From Bacteroidaceae bacterium (GTDB taxonomy: Bacteria > Bacteroidota > Bacteroidia > Bacteroidales > Bacteroidaceae), in contig JAFXTC010000064.1 in NCBI GenBank assembly GCA_017525235.1, positions 1 through 34,729 of the forward strand: a stretch of 34,729 nt of DNA, written 5' to 3'. The notes under the pieces were generated by a model, which saw only the letters and a program-made list of their open reading frames with translations, was not told where the DNA came from and ran no database searches. Of the stretch, positions 1 through 6,727 are shown piece after piece (the first letter of the stretch is position 1; each line of letters opens with the position of its first letter). The position numbers and the translations under genes were made by a program.

Positions 1-28
1 GGATATCTCCCCGTATCTGATCGTACAT
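1..28 (-). other. possible 5' end of a gene leaving the left edge
   Basis: On the minus strand an ATG at 26-28 opens a frame (MYDQIRGDI) that runs off the window, and a TATCTTTG box resembling a Bacteroidetes -7 element lies at 65-72. The open frame continues upstream of the ATG to about position 72, so the true start is uncertain. Nine codons are too few to name a family. This is recorded only as a possible edge gene. Confidence 0.2.
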
Positions 29-465
29 ATCTTTGCCCAGTTTAAAAACTGCAATGAAGAATTGCAAAGATACAATATTTTTGCCAAATATATTCTTCTG
101 ACCGATAAAAATGAGTTAAAGACGCAAAATAGTTGAAGAAAACACCAATTATTTCTATTGCAAAGGTTCTTCTTCCCGCTTTTATCATAGCGAAAACATT
201 TCTTGAATTCACAAAAAATCACTCTACGTTTCAGAAGGTTACGCGAGGTCACTTTATCCTCAAGAAGGTCACTCCATTCTCATCCGATATTCATCAGAAG
301 CATTGTCTAATTTCCGAAAGTCCTTTTTTGTCATGATTCTATTTTTCTACGCAATAGCGTGTTCTTCATCATAGGCAGCAACCTTTACCACATCGGCATT
401 CAGTGCCATTTTCTGATATGTCTGTTACCCCCTTCTTATTTGGGAGGACTTCCCATTAACAACAG
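29..465. other. intergenic region with no supportable gene
   Basis: No convincing coding sequence is visible. A plus-strand open frame at 133-336 has no family resemblance and no promoter. Two tiny minus-strand frames (about 20 codons each, near 280-405) could be decayed coding remnants but are too short to assign. TGGGA and TCCCA arms at about 440-454 could form a weak hairpin just beyond the 3' end of the LRR gene. I see no tRNA, insertion-sequence end or long repeat here. Confidence 0.4.
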
Positions 466-2086
466 CTAAGGTCTAATGTCTAAGCTTTTTTTCCCATTCT
501 GGATGTAGATACCTTTTTTCCTCAATTGAGAATTGACCTTGCGCCCTTGAAGGTCGTAGATGCTATTGGCATTTTCTTTGGCAATGGTGGTGTTTATGGA
601 TGTCTCGGCTTCGGAAATATCTTTTATGCTAACAAATTTTTTCCATATTTCCGCCGACTTGTATGCATCTATACTGTTCTTGGGTACATAGAGGGTACAT
701 TTTTCTGGTGTGCCCGCAAAAGTCATTATGTCACATGTTGGTGGAATCTCGGCATAACAAGCCAAAAAGGTCGGCCAACATTCCCAAAAAGCTTCTACCT
801 TAATATTTTTAAGACTACTTCCAAGAGTTATGGATTTCAACTTTCTGCAATTCATAAAGGTTTTTTTGTCTATGCTCGTTACATTATTGGGGATTGTTAT
901 GGATTCTAGCCCATTACAACCGTAAAAAGAGGCATAACCAATACTTCTCACTCCTTCTGGAATAGTTATGGAGGTTAAACCTCTGCATAACCAGAAAGCA
1001 AAGTCACCAATCTGTAATACATCATCTGGGATAACTGTGTTCTGACAGCCTAAAACAAGTGTGTTTGTAGCTGTTTCTATAATTGCATTGCAACCATCTC
1101 GGGAATCATACACGCAGTTTCCCTCTTCTATAACAATGGAGATTAGATTATTCAGATCATCAAAAATATGATCGCTAATATATGTAACACTTTTAGGAAT
1201 GAAAATAGAGGACAGACCAGGACAAATCTCGAACATATTCTGGGATAACCCTTTTGTTCCTTCTTTGATTACAATCTGAGTTCCTTCCGGCATCTCACCT
1301 TTGTATTTATAGGCCACCTTTCCTGCATAGACTAATCCATCTGGCTGATTGTCGTACCAGGGCGTTGAATAGAAAGCATCATTACCAATGCAGTTTACTC
1401 CATCGGGAATATCTATAGAGACAAGGTTTGTACACCCCCTGAAAGCACGTGAACCAATCGTTGTCACGTTCTCAGGAATAGTTATTGATGTCAGGCCAGT
1501 ACAGCTCAAAAAAGCACAAGTACCAATCGTTGTCACGTTCTTGGGAATAATCACCGATGTCAAACTTTTACAGCCGGCAAAAGAATCGTCGCCAATATTT
1601 GTCACAGCCTCGGGTATAATAATAGATTCCAAACTATAGCACGATTGACAATGTATAATTATTAAGGCTTGTGACATCAGTGGGAATGTTGACTGTAATT
1701 AAACTTATACAATCACGAAAGGCACTATCTCCAATGTACGTTACGCTCTCAGGAATATGAATAGTGGTTAGACCAGTGCAGTTTGCAAAGGACCAATCAG
1801 CAATACGTATAACACTTGCAGGTATCGTAATGGAAGTAAGTTCACTACTATAAGAGAATGCTGATCGGCCGATTTCCGTTACACGGTATTCCTTCCCCTC
1901 GAATGTTACGAATTCTGGGATAATTACATCACCCGAGTAATTATCGCGAGCATTCTTCACTCTGAAAGTCACTATTGCTTCATCTCCAGAGAAGTTATAA
2001 TAGACACCATCAATCTCAGCATCATAGGCCAGCAGAGTGGTGTTGGCTACAAAGGAGAGTATAAAAAGGAATATAAACTTTTTCAT
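466..2086 (-). pseudogene. BspA-like leucine-rich repeat surface protein, frameshifted
   Basis: The gene is split into two overlapping minus-strand frames. The 5' part (2086 to 1634, 150 codons) has a signal peptide (MKKFIFLFILSFVANTTLLA) and then BspA-type LRR_5 repeats of the form LTSITIPxxVxxIxxxxFxxC. The 3' part (open to 466) continues the same repeat series. Its tail, IYDLQGRKV followed by KKGIYIQNGKK, resembles C-terminal sorting domains common in Bacteroidales surface proteins. The frame changes near 1635-1660, inside one repeat: the first frame stops after NNYTLSIVL while the second resumes the expected CYSLESIIIPEAVTNIG. One extra base there would explain the break. The restored product would be about 540 residues, secreted, possibly an adhesin. 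It could be a pseudogene, a phase-variable gene or a sequencing error. The last two residues (RP) and the stop lie in a TCTAATGTCTAA repeat shared with other gene ends in this window. Confidence 0.85.
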
Positions 2087-2122
2087 GATAGTGTTTTTTT
2101 GATTTTATATGGTTTTCTTCTG

Positions 2123-2154
2123 CAAAGATACAAGGAATCAGGCGGAAAACAAAA
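2123..2154 (-). promoter_or_regulatory. Bacteroidetes-type promoter of the LRR gene
   Basis: On the minus strand TTTTG (2150-2154) is followed after exactly 19 bp by TATCTTTG (2123-2130), matching the lineage -33/-7 consensus TTTG and TAnnTTTG. The ATG of the LRR gene is 37 bp further on. A functional promoter suggests the broken gene is still transcribed. Confidence 0.75.
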
Positions 2155-2210
2155 TAAAAGGTTTCCTTTTTTCTTCCGAAGGGGCAGGCTATACCGGAAA
2201 TGTCATAAGA

Positions 2211-2243
2211 GCAAAGCCCTGCAAGATTGCTCCTGCAGGGCCA
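2211..2243 (-). terminator. hairpin terminator after the VirE-like gene
   Basis: A perfect 8-bp stem, GCCCTGCA (2216-2223) with TGCAGGGC (2234-2241), surrounds a 10-nt loop about 10 bases beyond the stop codon of the VirE-like gene. Read on the minus strand it is followed by TTTGCTCTTA, a short and imperfect U-tract, so termination may be partial. Confidence 0.65.
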
Positions 2244-2251
2244 TTCTTTTG

Positions 2252-4450
2252 TTAGTAAAACACCTTAATGGGACGTGGGACGCGGGACGTTTTGCGGAAA
2301 TGCTGACGGTCAATGGGTTCTATCCAACCATCGTTCTTCCAACGCATGATGACGTTTCTCAGCCCGCTATCCGTTGTGCCTTGTTTCAAGGCTCTGAGGT
2401 CGTCTCTTGTGAACGTTGGTGCAAGCTGGTCAAAAACGCTGTGGTTGGTACTATAACGCTGACACTCATCCTGCGCACAGATGTACTGATTTTTGAGCGC
2501 CTCGCCAAAGAGCTTCATCTGACCTTCCAGACAGTAGTTTGCCATCAGCAGGGCAAAGTCGATGCAAGACTTACTCTCTTTCTCCGTTTCCTCCAATAAG
2601 TGAAAGATAACACCGCAACGAAAACCTATAACGGCTGCTCTACGTCGATATGTGTCCATCACGCGGTCTATGTTCATTGCAGCCTCCACGCGTTTCTCTT
2701 CCAGCCATTTCTCTATGGCTTTCTGCAAACGTGGCACTTCCACCTCTCCGTTAGCGTTTCTCAACTTGGTTACAGCCTCTTGGATTCTGGCTTCCTCATC
2801 AGCTGTACGCTTACGGAACTTGGTCAGCTTAGCAAAGGCCCCGTCAGGCATTTCTGCAACAAGAACACGAGAGGAGAGTCCGTTCTCGATGTTATCACCC
2901 CTGAAACACTTCCTTACGGCTCCGTTGGTTCCCAGAATAGTCCAGTTGTAGGCCACATTCACCACACCGCTCTCGGCTTGGTCGCTATTGTAGTCCTGAC
3001 CCCATTCACCGTTATCGAAGCCATAGCGATACACATCATACTTGGCACTCCAAGAGCCTGCTCCATTTGTTTTGCGTAAGGTGTCTATCTCCTCGCTGAA
3101 TGAAAAGAGCGTGTGTCCGCAAGCGTTCTTCATTCGCTTCAGCAGCGTTGAGCAGGATATGGTTATAGGCACTACACGAATTATTACATGAGGGTCTTCT
3201 GGGGCTTTTTCGTTAGCCTTGCGAGCCTTCTTCTGCTCCTTCCATTCCTCCTCGCGCTTACGGGCGATAACGTCTTCTTCATCGAACTGGCGCCTCCACA
3301 CATCCACTGCATTCTTGCAGACACTCTTGTTGCTGGCTTGCTCACCTCTGACGATGGTCATCAGGTTCAGACGATGCGTGTTGCCATCCACATAAACCAC
3401 TCTTATTTCGTCGGCATACGCTCCTGCAATGGGCATTACAGCGCTTAGGACGGGCAAGTGCATATTCTCTGGAATACCTGCGAGGGTTTCTTTCAGACCG
3501 ATGGGGAGGGCATTTCTCAGCCTCTTGGGGAGAATCATTTGCTTTGTTCCCTCGCCATCAAATTCTTCACTCTTCACTCTTAATTCTTCATTCTTGATGA
3601 TTTCGCTCATCACTTTGCTGATACCCTTAGGAGTTTCCTTGCAAGCCGAATCAATGATGCTCTTAAACTCAGCTTCTGCGAGGCCGTAGCGAGGAATTAC
3701 CCTCATCAGTACCTCTTTCTTATTATCACAGATAGCACGAAGGTTTACGGCCAGTTTGTGCAGCCTCACGTTTCTTTCGCCTTCCTCGGGTTCGCCTCCG
3801 TCCCTGTTCCACCATTCAGTAATGATGGTGCTGTAGGGGATTCCTTTGAATGAGAGGGATGTTTCGGGGGCAACGCCAGAAGTGCTTACCTCTTCCTGCA
3901 AGGGATCTTTCTTGGGCTCTTGCTCCTCCACCTTAAAGAGCTCATCATCCAGATAGATAAGGTCATCAGGCTCGGCTGTAGTAGTAAAGAACACACGTGT
4001 AATGTCCTTGGCTCCTTTGTCATATTCCACGCCTAAGAGTTCGCTTGCCCACTTGAGGTTTTCCTCCTGCGAGAGTTCGGCTTTTCGCCTGAATACAAGA
4101 TGGTAGCCTGCAGCACGGGCACTAAGCTCCAGCATCAGCAAGCCCAGCTCGTCTTTCCTGCTCAGGATGCGCTCCTTCACACGTTGCATGTCTTCTGGGG
4201 TAATATGGTCTATATCCATACCAACGGTATTACTCATACGGGTAGCCCCTTTGAGCGTACCATCCTCGTTAGGCAGACACGAATAATTCATTTGCACCAA
4301 GTTGTGTTTCAGCCCGTCATTTCCCTTGCGAACGCTGAAAACATGCTGTTTCTGCATTCCTCCGTTACGCAGGCTCTTGTACTCCTCTGATGTTAATACG
4401 GGAGTCATCATCTTCTTTCCTTCAATAGTCTTAACTAAAAATACTGACAT
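2252..4450 (-). CDS. VirE N-terminal / DUF3987 primase-helicase-like protein
   Basis: Start chosen at 4450 (MSVFLVKTIEGKK), giving 732 residues; the frame is open 17 codons further up. The N-terminal ~180 residues resemble the BT4734-like/VirE_N domain (conserved GMDIDH segment, primase-like). The C-terminal half resembles DUF3987, with a degenerate Walker A, GEQASNKS, about residues 369-376. Such proteins are common on Bacteroidales chromosomes and mobile DNA and are presumed nucleic-acid helicases or primases; the real function is unknown. Two oddities are visible. KNEELRVKSEEF (about residues 286-297) is encoded by a short interspersed repeat (3561-3595). The last ~12 codons lie in a GGGACG repeat that reappears inverted at 6162-6204. 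An unusual palindromic promoter lies upstream, and the gene follows the HIRAN gene on the same strand. It is not the Agrobacterium VirE2 effector. Confidence 0.85.
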   Translation of the reverse strand: MSVFLVKTIEGKKMMTPVLTSEEYKSLRNGGMQKQHVFSVRKGNDGLKHNLVQMNYSCLPNEDGTLKGATRMSNTVGMDIDHITPEDMQRVKERILSRKDELGLLMLELSARAAGYHLVFRRKAELSQEENLKWASELLGVEYDKGAKDITRVFFTTTAEPDDLIYLDDELFKVEEQEPKKDPLQEEVSTSGVAPETSLSFKGIPYSTIITEWWNRDGGEPEEGERNVRLHKLAVNLRAICDNKKEVLMRVIPRYGLAEAEFKSIIDSACKETPKGISKVMSEIIKNEELRVKSEEFDGEGTKQMILPKRLRNALPIGLKETLAGIPENMHLPVLSAVMPIAGAYADEIRVVYVDGNTHRLNLMTIVRGEQASNKSVCKNAVDVWRRQFDEEDVIARKREEEWKEQKKARKANEKAPEDPHVIIRVVPITISCSTLLKRMKNACGHTLFSFSEEIDTLRKTNGAGSWSAKYDVYRYGFDNGEWGQDYNSDQAESGVVNVAYNWTILGTNGAVRKCFRGDNIENGLSSRVLVAEMPDGAFAKLTKFRKRTADEEARIQEAVTKLRNANGEVEVPRLQKAIEKWLEEKRVEAAMNIDRVMDTYRRRAAVIGFRCGVIFHLLEETEKESKSCIDFALLMANYCLEGQMKLFGEALKNQYICAQDECQRYSTNHSVFDQLAPTFTRDDLRALKQGTTDSGLRNVIMRWKNDGWIEPIDRQHFRKTSRVPRPIKVFY
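2259..2293 (+). repeat. GGGACG repeat, copy A (left boundary of VirE/HIRAN cassette)
   Basis: This 35-bp block (AACACCTTAATGGGACGT, then GGGACGC and GGGACGTTTT units) overlaps the last codons of the VirE-like gene. Its reverse complement reappears at 6162-6204 with one mismatch and one extra 8-bp unit, and a diverged copy in this orientation is at 6295-6345. Confidence 0.85.
3561..3595. repeat. short interspersed repeat inside the VirE-like reading frame
   Basis: AATTCTTCACTCTTCACTCT, then TAATTCTTCATTCTT, is a low-complexity repeat of the kind that normally lies between genes in Bacteroidales. Here it is in frame and encodes KNEELRVKSEEF on the minus strand, in the linker between the N-terminal and DUF3987 regions. 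Confidence 0.7.
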
Positions 4451-4622
4451 AATGCATTTAGTTTTGCTTCTGAAGAAGTTCCCTTCGAGTTCGATGGCCA
4501 TCTTTCACGTGAAAACTCTCCGAAAAGCTTCAACCTCTGCATCCGCTGTCCTTTCAGCGGGATTTAAATAATTAAACAATAATCTTGTCGGACAACTCGC
4601 GCTCGAATTTGTTTTGACGCTG

Positions 4623-4690
4623 CAAAGGTAAAGCAAAAAAATAACGGAAATCCCCTATATAGGGGGCTATACAAACTCCTATATAGGGGG
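4623..4690 (-). promoter_or_regulatory. VirE-like gene promoter with doubled palindromic operator
   Basis: Two near-identical boxes lie 24 bp apart: TCCCCTATATAGGGGG (4651-4666) and ACTCCTATATAGGGGG (4675-4690). The first contains a perfect 14-bp palindrome, CCCCTATATAGGGG (4652-4665). On the minus strand a TACCTTTG box (4623-4630) lies 20 bp downstream and fits a -7 element. The palindromes therefore cover the -33 region and just upstream, about 170-240 bp before the VirE-like ATG. A dimeric repressor or activator binding both boxes is inferred. Confidence 0.55.
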
Positions 4691-4730
4691 ACAAATTTAC
4701 TGATAATAATCTACTAATCAGTCAGTTAAG

Positions 4731-6035
4731 CTATAGTGTTTTTTTTGTGTCAAATATCCTCTTTATATCTGCAAATCTTGGTGGCTGCTTGTCCAGTTCT
4801 ATACTCAGCCATTTCTCCTGTGCCAGATTCCTTATACCCCAGTGTTTTTCAAAGATACTCCATTTTGCTTTCAGGTTAAGTACTTTTGCAAATGATTCAG
4901 CTATATACATTGCCTGAACGCGGCTTGTGCTTTTTAACAGCATTTGTTTGCTATCTACAAACCCTTCTTTCTCCAGTCTCTTCCAGTATATCATTGCCTC
5001 TTCCGAGGCTAATGGGCCTACACCCCTTTCCCCCATACCAAGCGCATCCTCTATTCTCTCTATCAGCAACAGAACGCCGAAAAGGTCGTAGATCTCCGTA
5101 CGTGAGAGTCCCAAATAATTCACCTTAAGCGCCATAGCATCAAGGTTTTCGGGGTCGCGCAACTCGCTCCAAGGCATATTCTCCAACCAAAGGCGCAGAC
5201 GCTCCAGTTCCGCCTTCATCTTGTTCTTGTCAGCATCCTTGAAATCCTTGCCGTCTAAGAACGTCTTGCAATACTTGTTGTATAGGTGGAAGGTTATGCC
5301 CTTGTCAGCCTTTATGGCTTGCAGATGCTGCTTGAACACGCGCTCTGGCCAATGGTCAGATGTACGGTGCATGTCACCCACGCACGCGCGCACCTTTTTA
5401 TATATGTCAGCCAGCATAAGGGACTGCTCCTTGGTCAAATCCCAATCCTTGCTTTGCTTTGTGAGTGCGTGTAACTTCTTCATAATCATGTTTCGCCACA
5501 CGTTCTCATCGTAGCAGATAGATGTCTTCATCAGCGGTACATAGTGCGACATAATTTTCAGTAACTCCTGCACGTTCTTTTGCTGGAGCTCTAAATTCAT
5601 TATGCGACAAGCTATCATCTGAAGGGTACTCTCGGCCCTTGTGAACGGCATTCTAACCTCTTCGCCCAGCGGGCTGGCAGGCAGAATGGAGGGGCGGGAG
5701 TTCATTACGTGCGGCTTCACCTGAGCACCCGGTACGGTGACAAAGAGGGTTATATGCCCATCGTTGCGCTCTACAAGGGCATCGCATTGCTGATTGTCGT
5801 CGAGCAAAGGGTGCACCCCTGCCGTCTCTTCTTTGTCTATGTACCCAATGCGCTCATAATCAATGTAAACGGCAATAGCCTGAGTATCCATAGGGTTCTC
5901 GGGCTCGGCCACCAGCACCACGGGTGTGCCCTTCTGCAAACCTGTCACGTACTTCTCTGCCATCTGTGTGCGCACCTCTTGGCTCAGCTCCATAGGGTAC
6001 TGATACCTAATACCTGTAACTGTGAATTCTATCAT
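4731..6035 (-). CDS. HIRAN-domain protein of unknown function
   Basis: The product is 434 residues. Residues 1-110 fit a HIRAN domain: an opening strand (IEFTVTGIRYQYP), then TPVVLVAEPENPMDTQAIAVY and RIGYIDKEE. HIRAN domains bind the 3' end of single-stranded DNA in HLTF-type remodelers and also occur as stand-alone modules in bacteria. The remaining ~320 residues look mainly helical, with no catalytic motif I recognise. Acidic, aromatic-rich stretches such as LENMPWSELRDPENLDAMALKVNYLGLSR occur in it, but I can name no second domain. It precedes the VirE-like gene on the same strand with ~280 bp between, and both sit between the same inverted repeats. A joint role in DNA processing is inference. 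Confidence 0.75.
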   Translation of the reverse strand: MIEFTVTGIRYQYPMELSQEVRTQMAEKYVTGLQKGTPVVLVAEPENPMDTQAIAVYIDYERIGYIDKEETAGVHPLLDDNQQCDALVERNDGHITLFVTVPGAQVKPHVMNSRPSILPASPLGEEVRMPFTRAESTLQMIACRIMNLELQQKNVQELLKIMSHYVPLMKTSICYDENVWRNMIMKKLHALTKQSKDWDLTKEQSLMLADIYKKVRACVGDMHRTSDHWPERVFKQHLQAIKADKGITFHLYNKYCKTFLDGKDFKDADKNKMKAELERLRLWLENMPWSELRDPENLDAMALKVNYLGLSRTEIYDLFGVLLLIERIEDALGMGERGVGPLASEEAMIYWKRLEKEGFVDSKQMLLKSTSRVQAMYIAESFAKVLNLKAKWSIFEKHWGIRNLAQEKWLSIELDKQPPRFADIKRIFDTKKTL

Positions 6036-6096
6036 CCTTCTGAAAAAGTCTCTTTACCTTCTTTCTGGGGTATGGTCTATGTATTTTTGAAGCACA

Positions 6097-6125
6097 AAGG
6101 TACGAAGAAAAAGTAAGTTATCAAA
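6097..6125 (-). promoter_or_regulatory. probable promoter of the HIRAN gene
   Basis: On the minus strand TACCTTTG (6097-6104) matches the -7 element and TTTG (6122-6125) lies 17 bp upstream, slightly shorter than the usual 19-20 bp spacing. The HIRAN start codon is about 60 bp downstream. Confidence 0.45.
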
Positions 6126-6161
6126 GCGAAAGACATTATTATCTTTGCTGTTGGGAGGAGA

Positions 6162-6204
6162 AAAACGTCCCGCGTCCCAGCGTCCCACGTCTCATTAAGG
6201 TGTT
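6162..6204 (-). repeat. GGGACG repeat, copy B, inverted (right boundary of VirE/HIRAN cassette)
   Basis: Read on the minus strand this block gives AACACCTTAATGAGACGT, GGGACGC, TGGGACGC, GGGACGTTTT. It matches copy A at 34 of 35 positions apart from one additional 8-bp TGGGACGC unit. Together the two form inverted boundaries around 2259-6204. Confidence 0.85.
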
Positions 6205-6294
6205 TTTGGGTATGGATATGCAGAGGGAGGGAAGGGTGGTTAGTATTATTAAATATTTATTAATATATATACCCTCTCTCCTACCCCTTGCACT
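6205..6294. other. AT-rich spacer between opposing GGGACG repeats
   Basis: About 90 bp with no gene. Near its centre is a palindromic AT tract containing TAAATATTTA (6250-6259). With the flanking inverted GGGACG blocks it could fold into a long hairpin. Confidence 0.5.
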
Positions 6295-6345
6295 CGAAAA
6301 GGTGCTTAATGGGACGTTGGGACGCGGGACGCTGGGACGCTTTGC
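6295..6345 (+). repeat. GGGACG repeat, copy C
   Basis: GCTTAATGGGACGTTGGGAC followed by further GGGACGC and TGGGACGC units is in the same orientation as copy A and opposite to copy B. It starts about 90 bp after copy B. The TTAATGGGACGT core is conserved, but the outer AACACC end is replaced by AGGTGC. Confidence 0.75.
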
Positions 6346-6378
6346 CCCAACGCCCCAACATCCAAATGTTAAAAACAC

Positions 6379-6510
6379 CACGTGTAGAGTTGGCAAAGTT
6401 CACGTGTAGACTTTGGCATTTCCACGTGTAGTGTTTGGCTTTGCCACGTGTAGACTTCCGCAGCGCCACATGTGGGGTTTGGTATCGCCACACAGGCTTG
6501 ATACCGTGCA
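6379..6510. repeat. six tandem 22-bp units with CACGTG core
   Basis: Units start at 6379, 6401, 6423, 6445, 6467 and 6489, a constant 22-bp period. Units 1-4 begin CACGTGTAG; unit 5 begins CACATGTGG and unit 6 CACACAGG, so the array decays toward the tRNA. The consensus is roughly CACGTGTAGACTTTGGC plus five variable bases. The period is not a multiple of three and no promoter or start fits a coding role. CACGTG is itself a palindrome, and 22 bp is close to two helical turns, which would put every core on the same DNA face. Function unknown. Confidence 0.85.
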
Positions 6511-6524
6511 TGAAATCTGATGAA

Positions 6525-6563
6525 TCAAAAAAGGGATTTGCGATTGCTCGTAAATCCCTTTTC
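6525..6563 (-). terminator. intrinsic terminator of tRNA-Met
   Basis: A perfect 11-bp stem, AAAAGGGATTT (6529-6539) with AAATCCCTTTT (6552-6562), lies directly 3' of the tRNA on the minus strand and is followed there by a T-run. The A/T symmetry means it could also work on the opposite strand. Confidence 0.85.
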
Positions 6564-6565
6564 TG

Positions 6566-6639
6566 TAGCGGGAGTGGGTCACGATCCCACGACCTCCGGA
6601 TTATGAATCCGACGCTCTAACCAGCTGAGCTATCCCGCC
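6566..6639 (-). tRNA. tRNA-Met (anticodon CAU)
   Basis: The minus strand folds as a 74-nt cloverleaf: acceptor GGCGGGA with TCCCGCT (one terminal G-U pair), D-arm GCTCAGCTGGTTAGAGC, anticodon stem TCGGA/TCCGG with loop TTCATAA, and a T-arm containing GGATCGTGACCC. The anticodon CAT is at 6603-6605. The 3' CCA is not encoded. The sequence does not look like an initiator tRNA, so elongator methionine is most likely. A lysidine-modified isoleucine tRNA with the same anticodon cannot be fully excluded. Confidence 0.95.
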
Positions 6640-6658
6640 ATTTTTGCGTTTGCGGTTG

Positions 6659-6690
6659 CAAAGGTATGGCTTTTTCTGCTATCTGCCAAA
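6659..6690 (-). promoter_or_regulatory. tRNA-Met promoter
   Basis: On the minus strand TTTG (6687-6690) is followed after 20 bp by TACCTTTG (6659-6666), matching the Bacteroidetes consensus. The tRNA 5' end is 20 bp downstream. Confidence 0.75.
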
Positions 6691-6727
6691 CTTTTGGGCA
6701 GAAAAAAAAAGAAAAATGCTGTTGATT

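Noticed and set aside
133-336. Plus-strand 67-codon open frame with many Phe/Lys residues
   Set aside because: No family resemblance, promoter or sensible start context; likely non-coding.
6140-6147. Plus-strand TATCTTTG box as a promoter
   Set aside because: No TTTG at suitable spacing and no plus-strand gene downstream before the repeats and tRNA.
6379-6510. CRISPR array
   Set aside because: The units are contiguous 22-bp repeats without unique spacers, and no cas genes are present.
6566-6639. Integration site with duplicated tRNA 3' end marking an element boundary
   Set aside because: I found no second copy of the tRNA 3' sequence and no integrase gene in the window.
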